Source: a virus
Virus record (IMG/VR): IMGVR_UViG_3300047361_000061
Coordinates: 1-29,290 of that record
DNA: 29,290 nucleotides
Reading direction: 5' to 3' (one strand)
Shown: positions 23,218 to 29,290 of the stretch, piece after piece
How the letters are laid out: each line of letters starts with the position of its first letter
How positions within the stretch are numbered: the stretch's first letter is position 1
Program-made: the position numbers and the translations under genes
The notes under the pieces: generated by a model
Told to the model about the DNA's origin: nothing
Databases searched by the model: none
What the model saw: the letters and a program-made list of their open reading frames with translations, nothing else

Positions 23218-23945
23218 ATCTCTTTTTCAAGAAGATTTCTTTTCTCTCTAAACCAAGTACCACAATCAACACATTGTCTTCGTTGATACTTACTAGAGTT
23301 AGTATAAGCAAAACCTCTTCGTTGGTGATGAGTTCCACCACAGTTTGGACAAACTAATACTTCATCATTAAATAATGACATATTAATATGATTTTTACAC
23401 CAAGGCTTGAACTTCTCATAGACACGTTCTAAGAGTATAACATCATTCTTGTTATATTCCTCCATGATTGCCCATGCTTCTTTGTCACGACTCATACAAC
23501 GAAGCCCAAGTTCATGCCCTTGATGTTCGGTCTTCTTTCCCAACCCAAGTTGTTGAGCTACATAATCAAGTTTGTTAGAAACAAATCTAAATTGTCTCTT
23601 AGCTACTGACAGTAGGTCAATTTGTTTTGAGGGAGAAGGAGGATTCATCCCTGCTAGTAAGAACTCCTTATTGAGAGTAGGAATATCAAACTTAGCACCG
23701 TTATAGTGAATGATAGCATCTGCATCATCTAATAACTTATGAGCAGATTTTAACATCTTCTTATGTGAAGATTTTAATACACTATCAAACATTACTTCAT
23801 CCTCTCCTAACCATTTCGCTGCATAGCAGATGGTACGAGAAGACTCTAGTAATTGGTTTATTGAGACATTTTGTTGCCATATACCCCATACCGAGGCTGT
23901 ATTAGGCGAAGTCTCTATATCAATAAGTAAAATTTTAGGACTCAT
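23190..23945 (-). CDS. DEDD-type 3'-5' exonuclease with C-terminal zinc ribbon
   Basis: 251 residues from ATG 23945; this start has AAGGAA seven bases upstream and begins MSPKILLIDIETSP, the first exonuclease motif. An in-frame start 39 bases earlier would add 13 residues without motif value. Further acidic motifs are AIIHYNGAKFDIPTLN and the final EYNKNDVILLERVY, so the full DEDD RNase H-like set is present. The last 60 residues hold a zinc ribbon: CPNCGG, then CVDCGTW after about 25 residues. It may trim or proofread DNA or process RNA; it is separate from the polymerase's own exonuclease domain. Its stop lies within promoter P5. The zinc-ribbon fusion is notable. Confidence 0.82.
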   Translation of the reverse strand: MSPKILLIDIETSPNTASVWGIWQQNVSINQLLESSRTICYAAKWLGEDEVMFDSVLKSSHKKMLKSAHKLLDDADAIIHYNGAKFDIPTLNKEFLLAGMNPPSPSKQIDLLSVAKRQFRFVSNKLDYVAQQLGLGKKTEHQGHELGLRCMSRDKEAWAIMEEYNKNDVILLERVYEKFKPWCKNHINMSLFNDEVLVCPNCGGTHHQRRGFAYTNSSKYQRRQCVDCGTWFREKRNLLEKEIGQRFVNVV

Positions 23946-24102
23946 CTTTTGTTTCCTTATTAGTTTGAACATAAGACGCACCATTAGTATTAAACTGATT
24001 TGAGTTAGGTTTGCTATTAAATACTTTATTCCAAGCCTCTTCTAAATCTTCATCAGTTACTTGTTGTGGTCTTCTTTTGCTACCTTTTCCTCCATCACTC
24101 AT
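23935..24102 (-). CDS. Small phage protein with MSDGGKGS start
   Basis: 55 residues, from ATG 24102 with AAGGAG eight bases upstream. The start MSDGGKGSKRRPQQVTDEDL followed by EEAWNKVF is a pattern seen in small proteins of many T7-like and marine podoviruses (typically ending in a D-IFG-like segment). The C-terminal half is Asn/Lys/Thr-rich and probably disordered. It overlaps the exonuclease gene by 11 bases and the upstream gene by 8. No function known. Confidence 0.75.
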   Translation of the reverse strand: MSDGGKGSKRRPQQVTDEDLEEAWNKVFNSKPNSNQFNTNGASYVQTNKETKDES

Positions 24103-24328
24103 TACAGCTCCTTTTTAGTTTACAATTATCGTGTAAAGTTATAATACGCTTTTTAAAATCTTTTGGTAAATACATATATTCTTCTAAAATACATCTAGAT
24201 TCTTTTGCTCCTTTATGATGTATATTCATGTACTCATGAGCTACATCACATGAAACAAAGTTTCCCACATATTGCAGGTCTGTTGGAGAACCTGTCATTG
24301 AAATTATAAGTACAAAGTTTGCTATCAT
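24095..24328 (-). CDS. Hypothetical protein with hydrophobic N-terminus
   Basis: 77 residues. It starts MIANFVLIISMTGSP, a short hydrophobic stretch that could be a weak signal peptide or anchor, and has four cysteines (SCDVAHEYM, SRCILEEYM, DNCKLKRSC), compatible with disulphides if exported. The rest is mixed charged. It starts one base after the previous stop and overlaps the next gene by eight bases. Function unknown; export is a guess from the N-terminus and cysteines. Confidence 0.68.
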   Translation of the reverse strand: MIANFVLIISMTGSPTDLQYVGNFVSCDVAHEYMNIHHKGAKESRCILEEYMYLPKDFKKRIITLHDNCKLKRSCNE

Positions 24329-24329
24329 A

Positions 24330-24500
24330 TTAATGTCCTTTGGCTATAGACTGAATTGAAAAGTTAGAATTAACTACAAACTCATCTAGGTTTTTATCTA
24401 CATTAGCATAAAAAACTTCTTTTGCATGTAGCTCTGTTTCAGCTTCAACAGGAATTTCAAACTCTATTGTTTCTGAACATTTTACAACAAATACACTCAT
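24330..24500 (-). CDS. Small hypothetical protein
   Basis: 56 residues beginning MSVFVVKCSETIEFEIPVEA and ending FVVNSNFSIQSIAKGH; beta-rich start, acidic overall. The ATG overlaps the HNH gene stop as ATGA (24497-24500), and the next gene starts one base after its stop, so it belongs to the operon. No recognisable family or motif. Confidence 0.7.
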   Translation of the reverse strand: MSVFVVKCSETIEFEIPVEAETELHAKEVFYANVDKNLDEFVVNSNFSIQSIAKGH

Positions 24501-24874
24501 GTTTTACCTTTCTTTTTAATCCTAGTCTTACGCTCTTTTGCAGTTTTTTTATCATGACATCCACTACATAAAACTTGTAGATTATCTTTTGTACAATAGA
24601 GTCTATTTATAAAAGTATCCCAATCTATAAATCCTTCTTTAGGGCATACTACTGGATTAATATGGTCAACATTAACTTCTTTTGCAGGATAGTGCTTTTT
24701 ACATTTAGCACACTTGTAGTGCATTGCTAAACGCTTTGTTGCCTTATTAATTTTTTTACCTACATAAGCCTCTTTTAAAGTTTCGTATTTAGGAGGAAAC
24801 CTACGATACCCTCCCCTTAATACTGAAGTAATAAAAGACTTAAGCCTTCCTTCAGTCCATGGTTTTTGAGCCAT
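24497..24874 (-). CDS. HNH endonuclease
   Basis: 125 residues with one HNH domain. Zinc is held by CAKC (55-58) and CSGC (103-106); the catalytic motif is VDHINPV (Asp70-His71), with Asn98 and His107 (CSGCHDKKTAKER) completing the core. The N-terminus (KPWTEGRLKSFITSVLRGGY) and both ends are basic and may hold DNA. Start ATG 24874 has AAAGG at good distance and overlaps the exonuclease end by 23 bases. In its place among replication genes it may act as a resolvase or DNA-degrading nuclease; a free-standing homing endonuclease is the alternative. Confidence 0.9.
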   Translation of the reverse strand: MAQKPWTEGRLKSFITSVLRGGYRRFPPKYETLKEAYVGKKINKATKRLAMHYKCAKCKKHYPAKEVNVDHINPVVCPKEGFIDWDTFINRLYCTKDNLQVLCSGCHDKKTAKERKTRIKKKGKT

Positions 24875-25565
24875 TAGCTAGCCTTTCAAAATGAAGTTTA
24901 AAGTCATCATCTAAACTTCTTAAGATATATAAACATCTAGCGTTCATTATAAACTCATCATCATGTCCGTAAGATTCTCTAACTACATCAAACATTTCTT
25001 GTTCATTTAAACAGTCTTTTAACATTTTTGTAGCTGTTTTATTTCCAATTCCTTTTATACCTTTTATATTATCTGAAGTATCGCCTTTTAAGCACTGTTC
25101 ATAAAATAATCTTAAACCTTCTATATCATCTTGTTCAAAGAATGTATCCTCTTTTTTCCATCCCTTACCACTTATTTCCCATTGAAAATGTTTTCCTGGG
25201 ATTTGCAGTAAATCTTTATCAAGAGAACAGATAATGCTATTTTCATCTTGATGAATACCTAACATATCGTCAGCTTCTAAGTCTTTCTCAGCTAACTCTG
25301 CATTCATTGATTGCATAGCATATTCTCTCATATCGTTTAAATGTTTAGGTCTTTCTGCTTTTCTGTTAGCTTTATATTCAGGATATACTGTGTTTCTAAA
25401 GTTAGTAGTTCCAGTTAGAAATGCCCTGTAACTATCAGCTTCTGTCTTTGTCAGAATGTTATCTAATAACTCTTCTGCTCGATAGATAGCAATATTTACA
25501 GGGTCATTCTCAGCACTTGCAGAACACCTAAAGCATACTAAATCCATGTCTATTAAGGCTAGTAT
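24852..25565 (-). CDS. 5'-3' exonuclease, FEN/T7 gp6-like, non-canonical start
   Basis: FEN-family 5' nuclease. Motifs in order: LALIDMDLVCFRC (first metal-binding Asp), YKANRKAERP (arch/basic), EKDLEADDMLG, CSLDKDLLQIPG, and CLKGDTSDNIKGIKGIGNKT (acidic pair plus helix-three-turn-helix). It degrades DNA from 5' ends and removes RNA primers. The first ATG (25545-25547) would start the protein at MDLV and lose the first catalytic Asp. The open frame continues upstream only to the ssb TAG (25575-25577) and has no ATG, GTG or TTG. ATA at 25565 lies seven bases after AGGGGA and gives a normal N-terminus, so an AUA start is proposed here; 25547 is the conservative boundary. Confidence 0.88.
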   Translation of the reverse strand: MLALIDMDLVCFRCSASAENDPVNIAIYRAEELLDNILTKTEADSYRAFLTGTTNFRNTVYPEYKANRKAERPKHLNDMREYAMQSMNAELAEKDLEADDMLGIHQDENSIICSLDKDLLQIPGKHFQWEISGKGWKKEDTFFEQDDIEGLRLFYEQCLKGDTSDNIKGIKGIGNKTATKMLKDCLNEQEMFDVVRESYGHDDEFIMNARCLYILRSLDDDFKLHFERLANGSKTMD

Positions 25566-25574
25566 AGTGTTCCC

Positions 25575-26096
25575 CTAAACTGGTATATCATCTTCTAAGT
25601 CATCAATAGACTTGGCACTCCCACTAGAGGGGTTTCCAAACACATAGTCTTCAAACTGTTTGGCTACTGAGAGTACCTCATCTACTTTAACACCCTTACC
25701 TGAAGCAGTTAGGAGGTCTACTGCATTAGATATAGAGCTTTGGCGAACTATATACACTTGCCTCTTAGCTCTTTCATCAGAGGTTTCATAGTTACTTCCT
25801 GTGACACGTGTATTAGCTTTCCCTCCTGTTGAGGCTTTGGGGGGAGCTTCACCCTCTTTAGCAATGTTTTTCCACTGCCAATACCCATTATCATCCTTAA
25901 AGGTTTCAATATCAAGGCGGTCATCTTTAGCAAACTCTTGTATTTCTTTAAAAACTGCAGGGTTAGCAAAAGACATTAACTTCTTACCTTGTACTTGACC
26001 TGACTCGTTCCTATAACTTACTTCTAAAGATTGATAAGACCCACGTTGAGTTTTAACTGACTGGGGTTGACTTACATCTATTAAAGTTACTATCAT
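25575..26096 (-). CDS. ssb: Single-stranded DNA-binding protein
   Basis: 173 residues. The N-terminal half is an OB-fold-like beta region (MIVTLIDVSQPQSVKTQRGS, then YQSLEVSYRN and WQWKNIAKEG). The C-terminal half has RQVYIVRQSSISNAVDLLTA and EVLSVAKQFEDYVFG, recurrent in phage SSBs, and ends in an acidic tail DDLEDDIPV that normally binds partner proteins. It protects single-stranded DNA at the fork. Ribosome binding site AGGAGAA precedes ATG 26096, and promoter P4 lies just upstream, giving it separate expression. Confidence 0.87.
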   Translation of the reverse strand: MIVTLIDVSQPQSVKTQRGSYQSLEVSYRNESGQVQGKKLMSFANPAVFKEIQEFAKDDRLDIETFKDDNGYWQWKNIAKEGEAPPKASTGGKANTRVTGSNYETSDERAKRQVYIVRQSSISNAVDLLTASGKGVKVDEVLSVAKQFEDYVFGNPSSGSAKSIDDLEDDIPV

Positions 26097-26130
26097 TTAT
26101 TTCTCCTATTAATTTTATATCTGTACAAAT

Positions 26131-26158
26131 ATTATACCACAATTATATAACTTGTCAA
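26131..26158 (-). promoter_or_regulatory. Promoter P4, - strand, before ssb
   Basis: On the - strand: -35 TTGACA (complement of 26153-26158), 16-bp spacer, -10 TATAAT (complement of 26131-26136). The -35 includes the TGA stop of the polymerase C-terminal gene. The ATTGTGG before the -10 matches P1 and P2. It would raise SSB and exonuclease levels above those of the polymerase. Confidence 0.83.
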
Positions 26159-26871
26159 GCATTTTCCCAAACTTTCATATCCTTCCAATTACGTCCAATT
26201 TGTACCTCAGCTTTCATAGGTAAATTAAACTCTACACCAAATATTTTCTGAAAGTTTTTAGGTACATCTTCAAACACTTGTAACATCATTGCAGATAATT
26301 CATCTACTAAGTTTTTTTCACAATCAATAATAATTGAATCATGTACTGTGTTTACTAGCTTAGCATTTTTATACTTACCTTTCATACGATTGTATAAAGA
26401 CACTCTTGCAATTGTCATAAGGTCAGCACCCAATCCTTGAACAGGATAATTTAATATCGTAGTTCTAGGATATTTCTTTTTACCATACTGCATAGTAGGT
26501 TCAAACTGATAAACTCTACCAGTTGGTAAGGTAACTTTTTTAGTTGATATGGCTTCTTGCACAAGCTTAATGTGCCATGTATGAAGTCCTTGATACTTTG
26601 CATAAAACTCATCAATAACCTTTTGCCAAAACTTTTCTGACTTACTAACCTCAGCAAAGTTAGGGTCATTTGCATAACTAAAAGCACTACCACCATAGAT
26701 AAGTCTAAACACAAATGTCTTTGCTATGAGTCTAGAGGGTAGTCCAAACCTATTCTGATTATCTGTATGTTGGTCTACATCATTCCATATCTCTTGATAG
26801 GCTGTCTTATCTTGACTTAAAAATCCTGCACATCTCCACTCTAATGCTGAAGCGTCCCCTTGTATTAGCAT
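26155..26871 (-). CDS. polA: Family A DNA polymerase, C-terminal (palm/fingers) half of a split gene
   Basis: 238 residues. It starts MLIQGDASALEWR, polymerase motif A (Asp6 = catalytic). Motif B is SRLIAKTFVFRLIYGG (Arg47, Lys51, Phe55, Tyr59); Phe55 equals E. coli Phe762. Motif C is NTVHDSIII (Asp178). The palm and finger catalytic residues are therefore complete. The exonuclease, thumb and motif 1 are missing here and are encoded separately at 27330-28496. It has its own perfect ribosome binding site (TAAGGAGGTAAA before ATG), so it is translated independently. The two products must associate to make an active polymerase. Confidence 0.93.
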   Translation of the reverse strand: MLIQGDASALEWRCAGFLSQDKTAYQEIWNDVDQHTDNQNRFGLPSRLIAKTFVFRLIYGGSAFSYANDPNFAEVSKSEKFWQKVIDEFYAKYQGLHTWHIKLVQEAISTKKVTLPTGRVYQFEPTMQYGKKKYPRTTILNYPVQGLGADLMTIARVSLYNRMKGKYKNAKLVNTVHDSIIIDCEKNLVDELSAMMLQVFEDVPKNFQKIFGVEFNLPMKAEVQIGRNWKDMKVWENA

Positions 26872-26880
26872 TTTACCTCC

Positions 26881-27168
26881 TTATAATATAGTACATCCTT
26901 TATGTTCCATGCAAGGATAATCTGAATATAACTTACCACTGCATACGTTTCCTGTTACTCTTTGTTCTTTCTTGGTAAATAAATCAATTACCATTTCTGT
27001 TGTTGTGTCTTCCCCTTGTATTATTGCCCTACCATCATATATGTACTTACTTCTATCTATAAATCTATAGTATTCATTAGTAGGAAAACTAACTATTAGA
27101 CTGCAACTTTGCAACATTATACAAATTAATAGGAGGCAAACTAATTTCTTTTCATAAGAGACATTCAT
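26881..27168 (-). CDS. Putative lipoprotein inserted between the polymerase halves
   Basis: 95 residues. The N-terminus has a basic start (YEKK) and a hydrophobic run (LVCLLLICIMLQSC) ending in a lipobox LQSC, with Cys22 as the likely lipidated residue. The mature part is short with three further cysteines near the end (GNVCSG, YPCMEH, KGCTIL). It lies nine bases before the C-terminal polymerase gene and overlaps the previous small gene by 17. It would sit in the envelope, unrelated to replication. Roles such as superinfection exclusion or spanin are possible; neither is shown. Confidence 0.72.
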   Translation of the reverse strand: MNVSYEKKLVCLLLICIMLQSCSLIVSFPTNEYYRFIDRSKYIYDGRAIIQGEDTTTEMVIDLFTKKEQRVTGNVCSGKLYSDYPCMEHKGCTIL

Positions 27169-27328
27169 CTTCTTTATTACTCCAATCTATATGTTCAATT
27201 TTAGATAAACTTAGTCCAGGCTTTTCTTGTATAAAACGTTTAGCTGATTCTTTATCTTTAAATCGTTTTACAACATAGCCATCTGTATCTACTACATTAT
27301 AATTAAAATCCCATTTTGTAGTTTCCAT
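27152..27328 (-). CDS. Small hypothetical protein between the polymerase halves
   Basis: 58 residues starting METTKWDFNYNVVDTDGYVV, then KRFKDKESAKRFIQEKPGLS, ending WSNKEDECLL. It looks like a compact alpha/beta protein with a basic central helix. Its ATG is one base after the stop of the polymerase N-terminal gene, and the last two glycine codons of that gene (GGAGGG) form its ribosome binding site. No family recognised; no nuclease, intein or intron-encoded motif is present. Confidence 0.7.
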   Translation of the reverse strand: METTKWDFNYNVVDTDGYVVKRFKDKESAKRFIQEKPGLSLSKIEHIDWSNKEDECLL

Positions 27329-27329
27329 A

Positions 27330-28496
27330 TTACCCTCCGTACCTTGAATAAAATAACTCTTTTATTTCTCCGTCAAAATTTTGTAGATTCGGTCTTGAGG
27401 AACTAAGACGACCAGTTCTAGCAACACACTGGTTGAGTTGCCCATGTAGTTTACCTTCAAGCCAACCTTGAGTTTGTCTGAGTTCGGGCAGTCCTTGATA
27501 GTAAGTTCCTCTACGTTTCTCAAGTCCATTCCTTTTAAGGATACGTTTAATAACTTCTTTAGCGTCTTTTGTACCCCTAAGACTTCTAAGCGTTTGTTCA
27601 TCTGTGCTGAAATATCCATCTTTCTTTAACTCACTCCCTTTTAATGGCTCTACTATCCTAGGTAGTTTATATGTATAGTCTACCCACCCAAACTTATCCT
27701 CACCTTTTCTAGCTCCTGTTTTATATGTGCCAACCAGTTCTTTCTTAGGTATCGTAACATCTCCTCCATAAAGCAAACAACTGAGATGGTCATTGCTATT
27801 AAAATTAATATCGTCCACACCACAAATATCCACAAGCTCTTCATCAATTTTAGTAAGCTCTTCTTGCATAGCTTTCCCAAGTTCAATAGATTTTTTTTCA
27901 TCATACAAAATTCCATTATATTCCATCTCCTCTAAAACTTTTAAGTCTTGGTTATGTAAACTAATCAGTCTTTGTCTTTCAGGAGGACATTGTGTAACCT
28001 CCTCTTGCTGTTTTTTAAGAACTTGATAAGTTACCTCTAGGTCTTTCTGTAAATACTCTTCAAGTAAATCTTTTGGTACATCAGGAGTATCTATACCTTT
28101 ACTCCAATACTCATCATGTACAACATCTAACTTCTGTTCTAATCCATAATGCTCGGCAACTTTATTTAAAGATGGATAAGGTGCAGATTGATTTTGCAAA
28201 ATAAAATGTACCAACTGTCCGTCCCATATTCTATGGTTAGAAAAATCTATCCCATACTTACGCACCCAATGCAAGTCAAACTTAGCATTAAAAGCCACAA
28301 GACAATCATATTCATTTATAATATTTTGTATCTCTTCTAACTTCTTACGATAAGGGTCATCAGAATATTCTATGTCAAATATATGACTAGTCTTCCCATC
28401 ATACAATCCAACATAACACAACTTATTATTAACTGAAAAAGGGCTACCCTTATTCGTAGTAGTAGTCTCTACGTCCAATACTAAATATTTAGTCAT
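27330..28496 (-). CDS. polA: Family A DNA polymerase, N-terminal (3'-5' exonuclease/thumb) half of a split gene
   Basis: 388 residues. The exonuclease domain has YLVLDVETTT (Asp8, Glu10), AFNAKFDLHW (Exo II) and EYLQKDLEVTYQV (Exo III), so proofreading is expected. A thumb-like region follows, and the protein ends just after motif 1, ARTGRLSSSRPNLQNFDGEI, with KELFYSRYGG and a stop. In intact enzymes motif A comes directly after this point; here it begins the separate gene at 26871. Together the halves total 626 residues, a normal phage PolA size. The start overlaps the stop of the upstream Cys-rich gene (ATGA). Confidence 0.93.
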   Translation of the reverse strand: MTKYLVLDVETTTTNKGSPFSVNNKLCYVGLYDGKTSHIFDIEYSDDPYRKKLEEIQNIINEYDCLVAFNAKFDLHWVRKYGIDFSNHRIWDGQLVHFILQNQSAPYPSLNKVAEHYGLEQKLDVVHDEYWSKGIDTPDVPKDLLEEYLQKDLEVTYQVLKKQQEEVTQCPPERQRLISLHNQDLKVLEEMEYNGILYDEKKSIELGKAMQEELTKIDEELVDICGVDDINFNSNDHLSCLLYGGDVTIPKKELVGTYKTGARKGEDKFGWVDYTYKLPRIVEPLKGSELKKDGYFSTDEQTLRSLRGTKDAKEVIKRILKRNGLEKRRGTYYQGLPELRQTQGWLEGKLHGQLNQCVARTGRLSSSRPNLQNFDGEIKELFYSRYGG

Positions 28497-28630
28497 TTCT
28501 TTTTTTTCTCCTTTTTCGCTTTACATATTCCTTTGCTTGTTAAAAAGTCAACTCCACACCACCACTTTTTATTATCAAATATTTTTGCAACACCTTTACA
28601 AACATTACACTTTCTATCCAATGTCTTCAT
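28493..28630 (-). CDS. Small Cys-rich, Lys-rich protein (possible zinc finger)
   Basis: 45 residues: RKCNVCKG, then KKWWCGVDFLTSKGICK and a Lys-only tail (AKKEKKKK). The four cysteines (CxxC, then C and C ten residues apart) could hold one zinc. It overlaps the helicase gene by 17 bases and the polymerase start as ATGA, so it is translated as part of the operon. It may bind DNA or RNA near the replisome; no family recognised. Confidence 0.72.
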   Translation of the reverse strand: MKTLDRKCNVCKGVAKIFDNKKWWCGVDFLTSKGICKAKKEKKKK

Positions 28631-29290
28631 ATCTCGCTACCTCTGGTTTTATTATAACATCTAATTTACCATGACGCAAGTCTGGAATAGAATCTTCATC
28701 TCCTACTAACTTATTTTTACTAATGTTGAGATGTCTAACAAACTCTAATCCCTCATCATTACTTTTACCAATGCCTAAAATCCAGTCAGCCTCGGCTTGT
28801 TTAGCAGTCTTAGCATTTGCTACATGACCCATATTTAACCATTTAACACCTTCTCCTTGTCCGTCTGCTTGACATACACCTATTACTGGAGCATAGGTCT
28901 TAGCAAGTTCACGTGCCCATTGGTAGATTGCACCAAGAGTCAAGTCAGTTCGTGCCTCTTCAAAGCCTTTTACTTTATCTATTTGGTCAAAGATAATCAT
29001 GCTAGGTTGAATAGCCTCACAAACTTTTTGTACATAGGTTTTATGTATAGAGGCTGAGTCAACAATCTTTAAATTGTTTTTAGTTTTCTCTTGATATTGT
29101 TTTTTGTAACTTTCAATATTTGAGAATAGTTGTGCCTGGCTTACTCCTAGTGTTGCCTGGATACATCTAATCATAACCTTTTCACCTTGTTCCTCGTTAT
29201 TAAACCAAACTACTGGTCTATCTGTTTGAGATAACATATGAGTTACTTCACTCGCTAAAAATGTAGTCTTGCCTGTCTCAGGTCTAGCGA
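28614..29290 (-). CDS. DnaB/gp4-type replicative helicase, 5' part beyond the window
   Basis: The visible 225 residues form the RecA-like core of a hexameric SF4 helicase. The reading frame is open to the window edge, so the N-terminus (and any primase domain) is outside. Walker A reads ARPETGKTT, with Ala where the first Gly of GxxxxGKT is usual. Walker B is IIFDQIDKV, followed by GAIYQWARELAKTYAPVIGV, the QADGQG segment and a conserved helix AKTAKQAEADWILGIG. It unwinds DNA ahead of the polymerase. An internal ATG (29235-29237) is not the true start because it would remove Walker A. Confidence 0.88.
   Translation of the reverse strand, partial: ARPETGKTTFLASEVTHMLSQTDRPVVWFNNEEQGEKVMIRCIQATLGVSQAQLFSNIESYKKQYQEKTKNNLKIVDSASIHKTYVQKVCEAIQPSMIIFDQIDKVKGFEEARTDLTLGAIYQWARELAKTYAPVIGVCQADGQGEGVKWLNMGHVANAKTAKQAEADWILGIGKSNDEGLEFVRHLNISKNKLVGDEDSIPDLRHGKLDVIIKPEVARYEDIG

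Noticed and set aside
23946-23984. Extended N-terminus of the DEDD exonuclease
   Set aside because: The internal ATG at 23945 has a good ribosome binding site and starts just before the first motif; the extra 13 residues overlap the upstream gene.
26872-27329. Intein or group I intron splitting the polymerase
   Set aside because: The frame is closed by a stop, ruling out an intein, and the insert is filled by two overlapping small genes, leaving no room for an intron core; no homing nuclease motif is present.
28614-29237. Helicase as a complete 207-residue protein
   Set aside because: The frame is open upstream to the window edge and carries Walker A, so the gene is cut, not short.

Overview
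This window looks like most of the genome of a short-tailed (podovirus-like) double-stranded DNA phage of an AT-rich marine bacterium. The evidence is a compact gene order with almost no intergenic space. A complete packaging, head, tail and lysis module lies on the + strand (684-20673) and converges on a replication and nucleotide-metabolism module on the - strand (20757 to beyond 29290). The low GC content, consensus sigma-70 promoters, a 'gene-transfer release' type three-TM holin (common in Alphaproteobacteria and their phages), a class II ribonucleotide reductase and the set of small lysine-rich proteins resemble phages of marine Alphaproteobacteria such as pelagiphages. The host assignment is inference; no integrase or phage RNA polymerase is seen.

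Left end (1-683): possibly the tail of an upstream gene, then about 600 bp of AT-rich noncoding DNA with 21-bp tandem repeats, palindromes, a G8 tract, a GC-rich hairpin, a strong terminator and a consensus promoter that starts at, or very near, the first ATG of the small terminase. Virion module: terS, terL, portal, two small proteins (one a zinc ribbon), scaffold, major capsid protein, terminator, fibre and adhesin genes (6981-11526), a lysis cassette of four small membrane proteins plus an M15 peptidase (11526-12975), four tiny basic proteins (12985-13817), a second late promoter, then tail tubular/adaptor, nozzle, collar-domain fibre and three internal/ejection proteins (13873-20673).

Convergent junction (20674-20756): direct and inverted repeats and a terminator. 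The - strand, read in its direction of transcription from the right edge, holds a DnaB-type helicase (cut by the window), a Cys-rich mini-protein, a family A DNA polymerase split into two separately translated genes with two unrelated small genes between them, SSB, a 5'-3' FEN-type exonuclease, an HNH endonuclease, four small proteins and a DEDD exonuclease with zinc ribbon, DUF3310, an acidic small protein, a B12-dependent class II RNR and a small hydrophobic protein. Many junctions are ATGA or TAATG overlaps, so translation is probably coupled.

The two most unusual points are the split polymerase (break exactly between motif 1 and motif A, with no conserved residue missing) and the 5' exonuclease, whose first catalytic aspartate lies upstream of any ATG/GTG/TTG. 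This implies an AUA start, readthrough of the ssb stop, or a sequence error. Five near-consensus promoters share sequence around their -10 boxes, two carry a TTGAC palindrome at the -35, and three overlap the ends of upstream genes.
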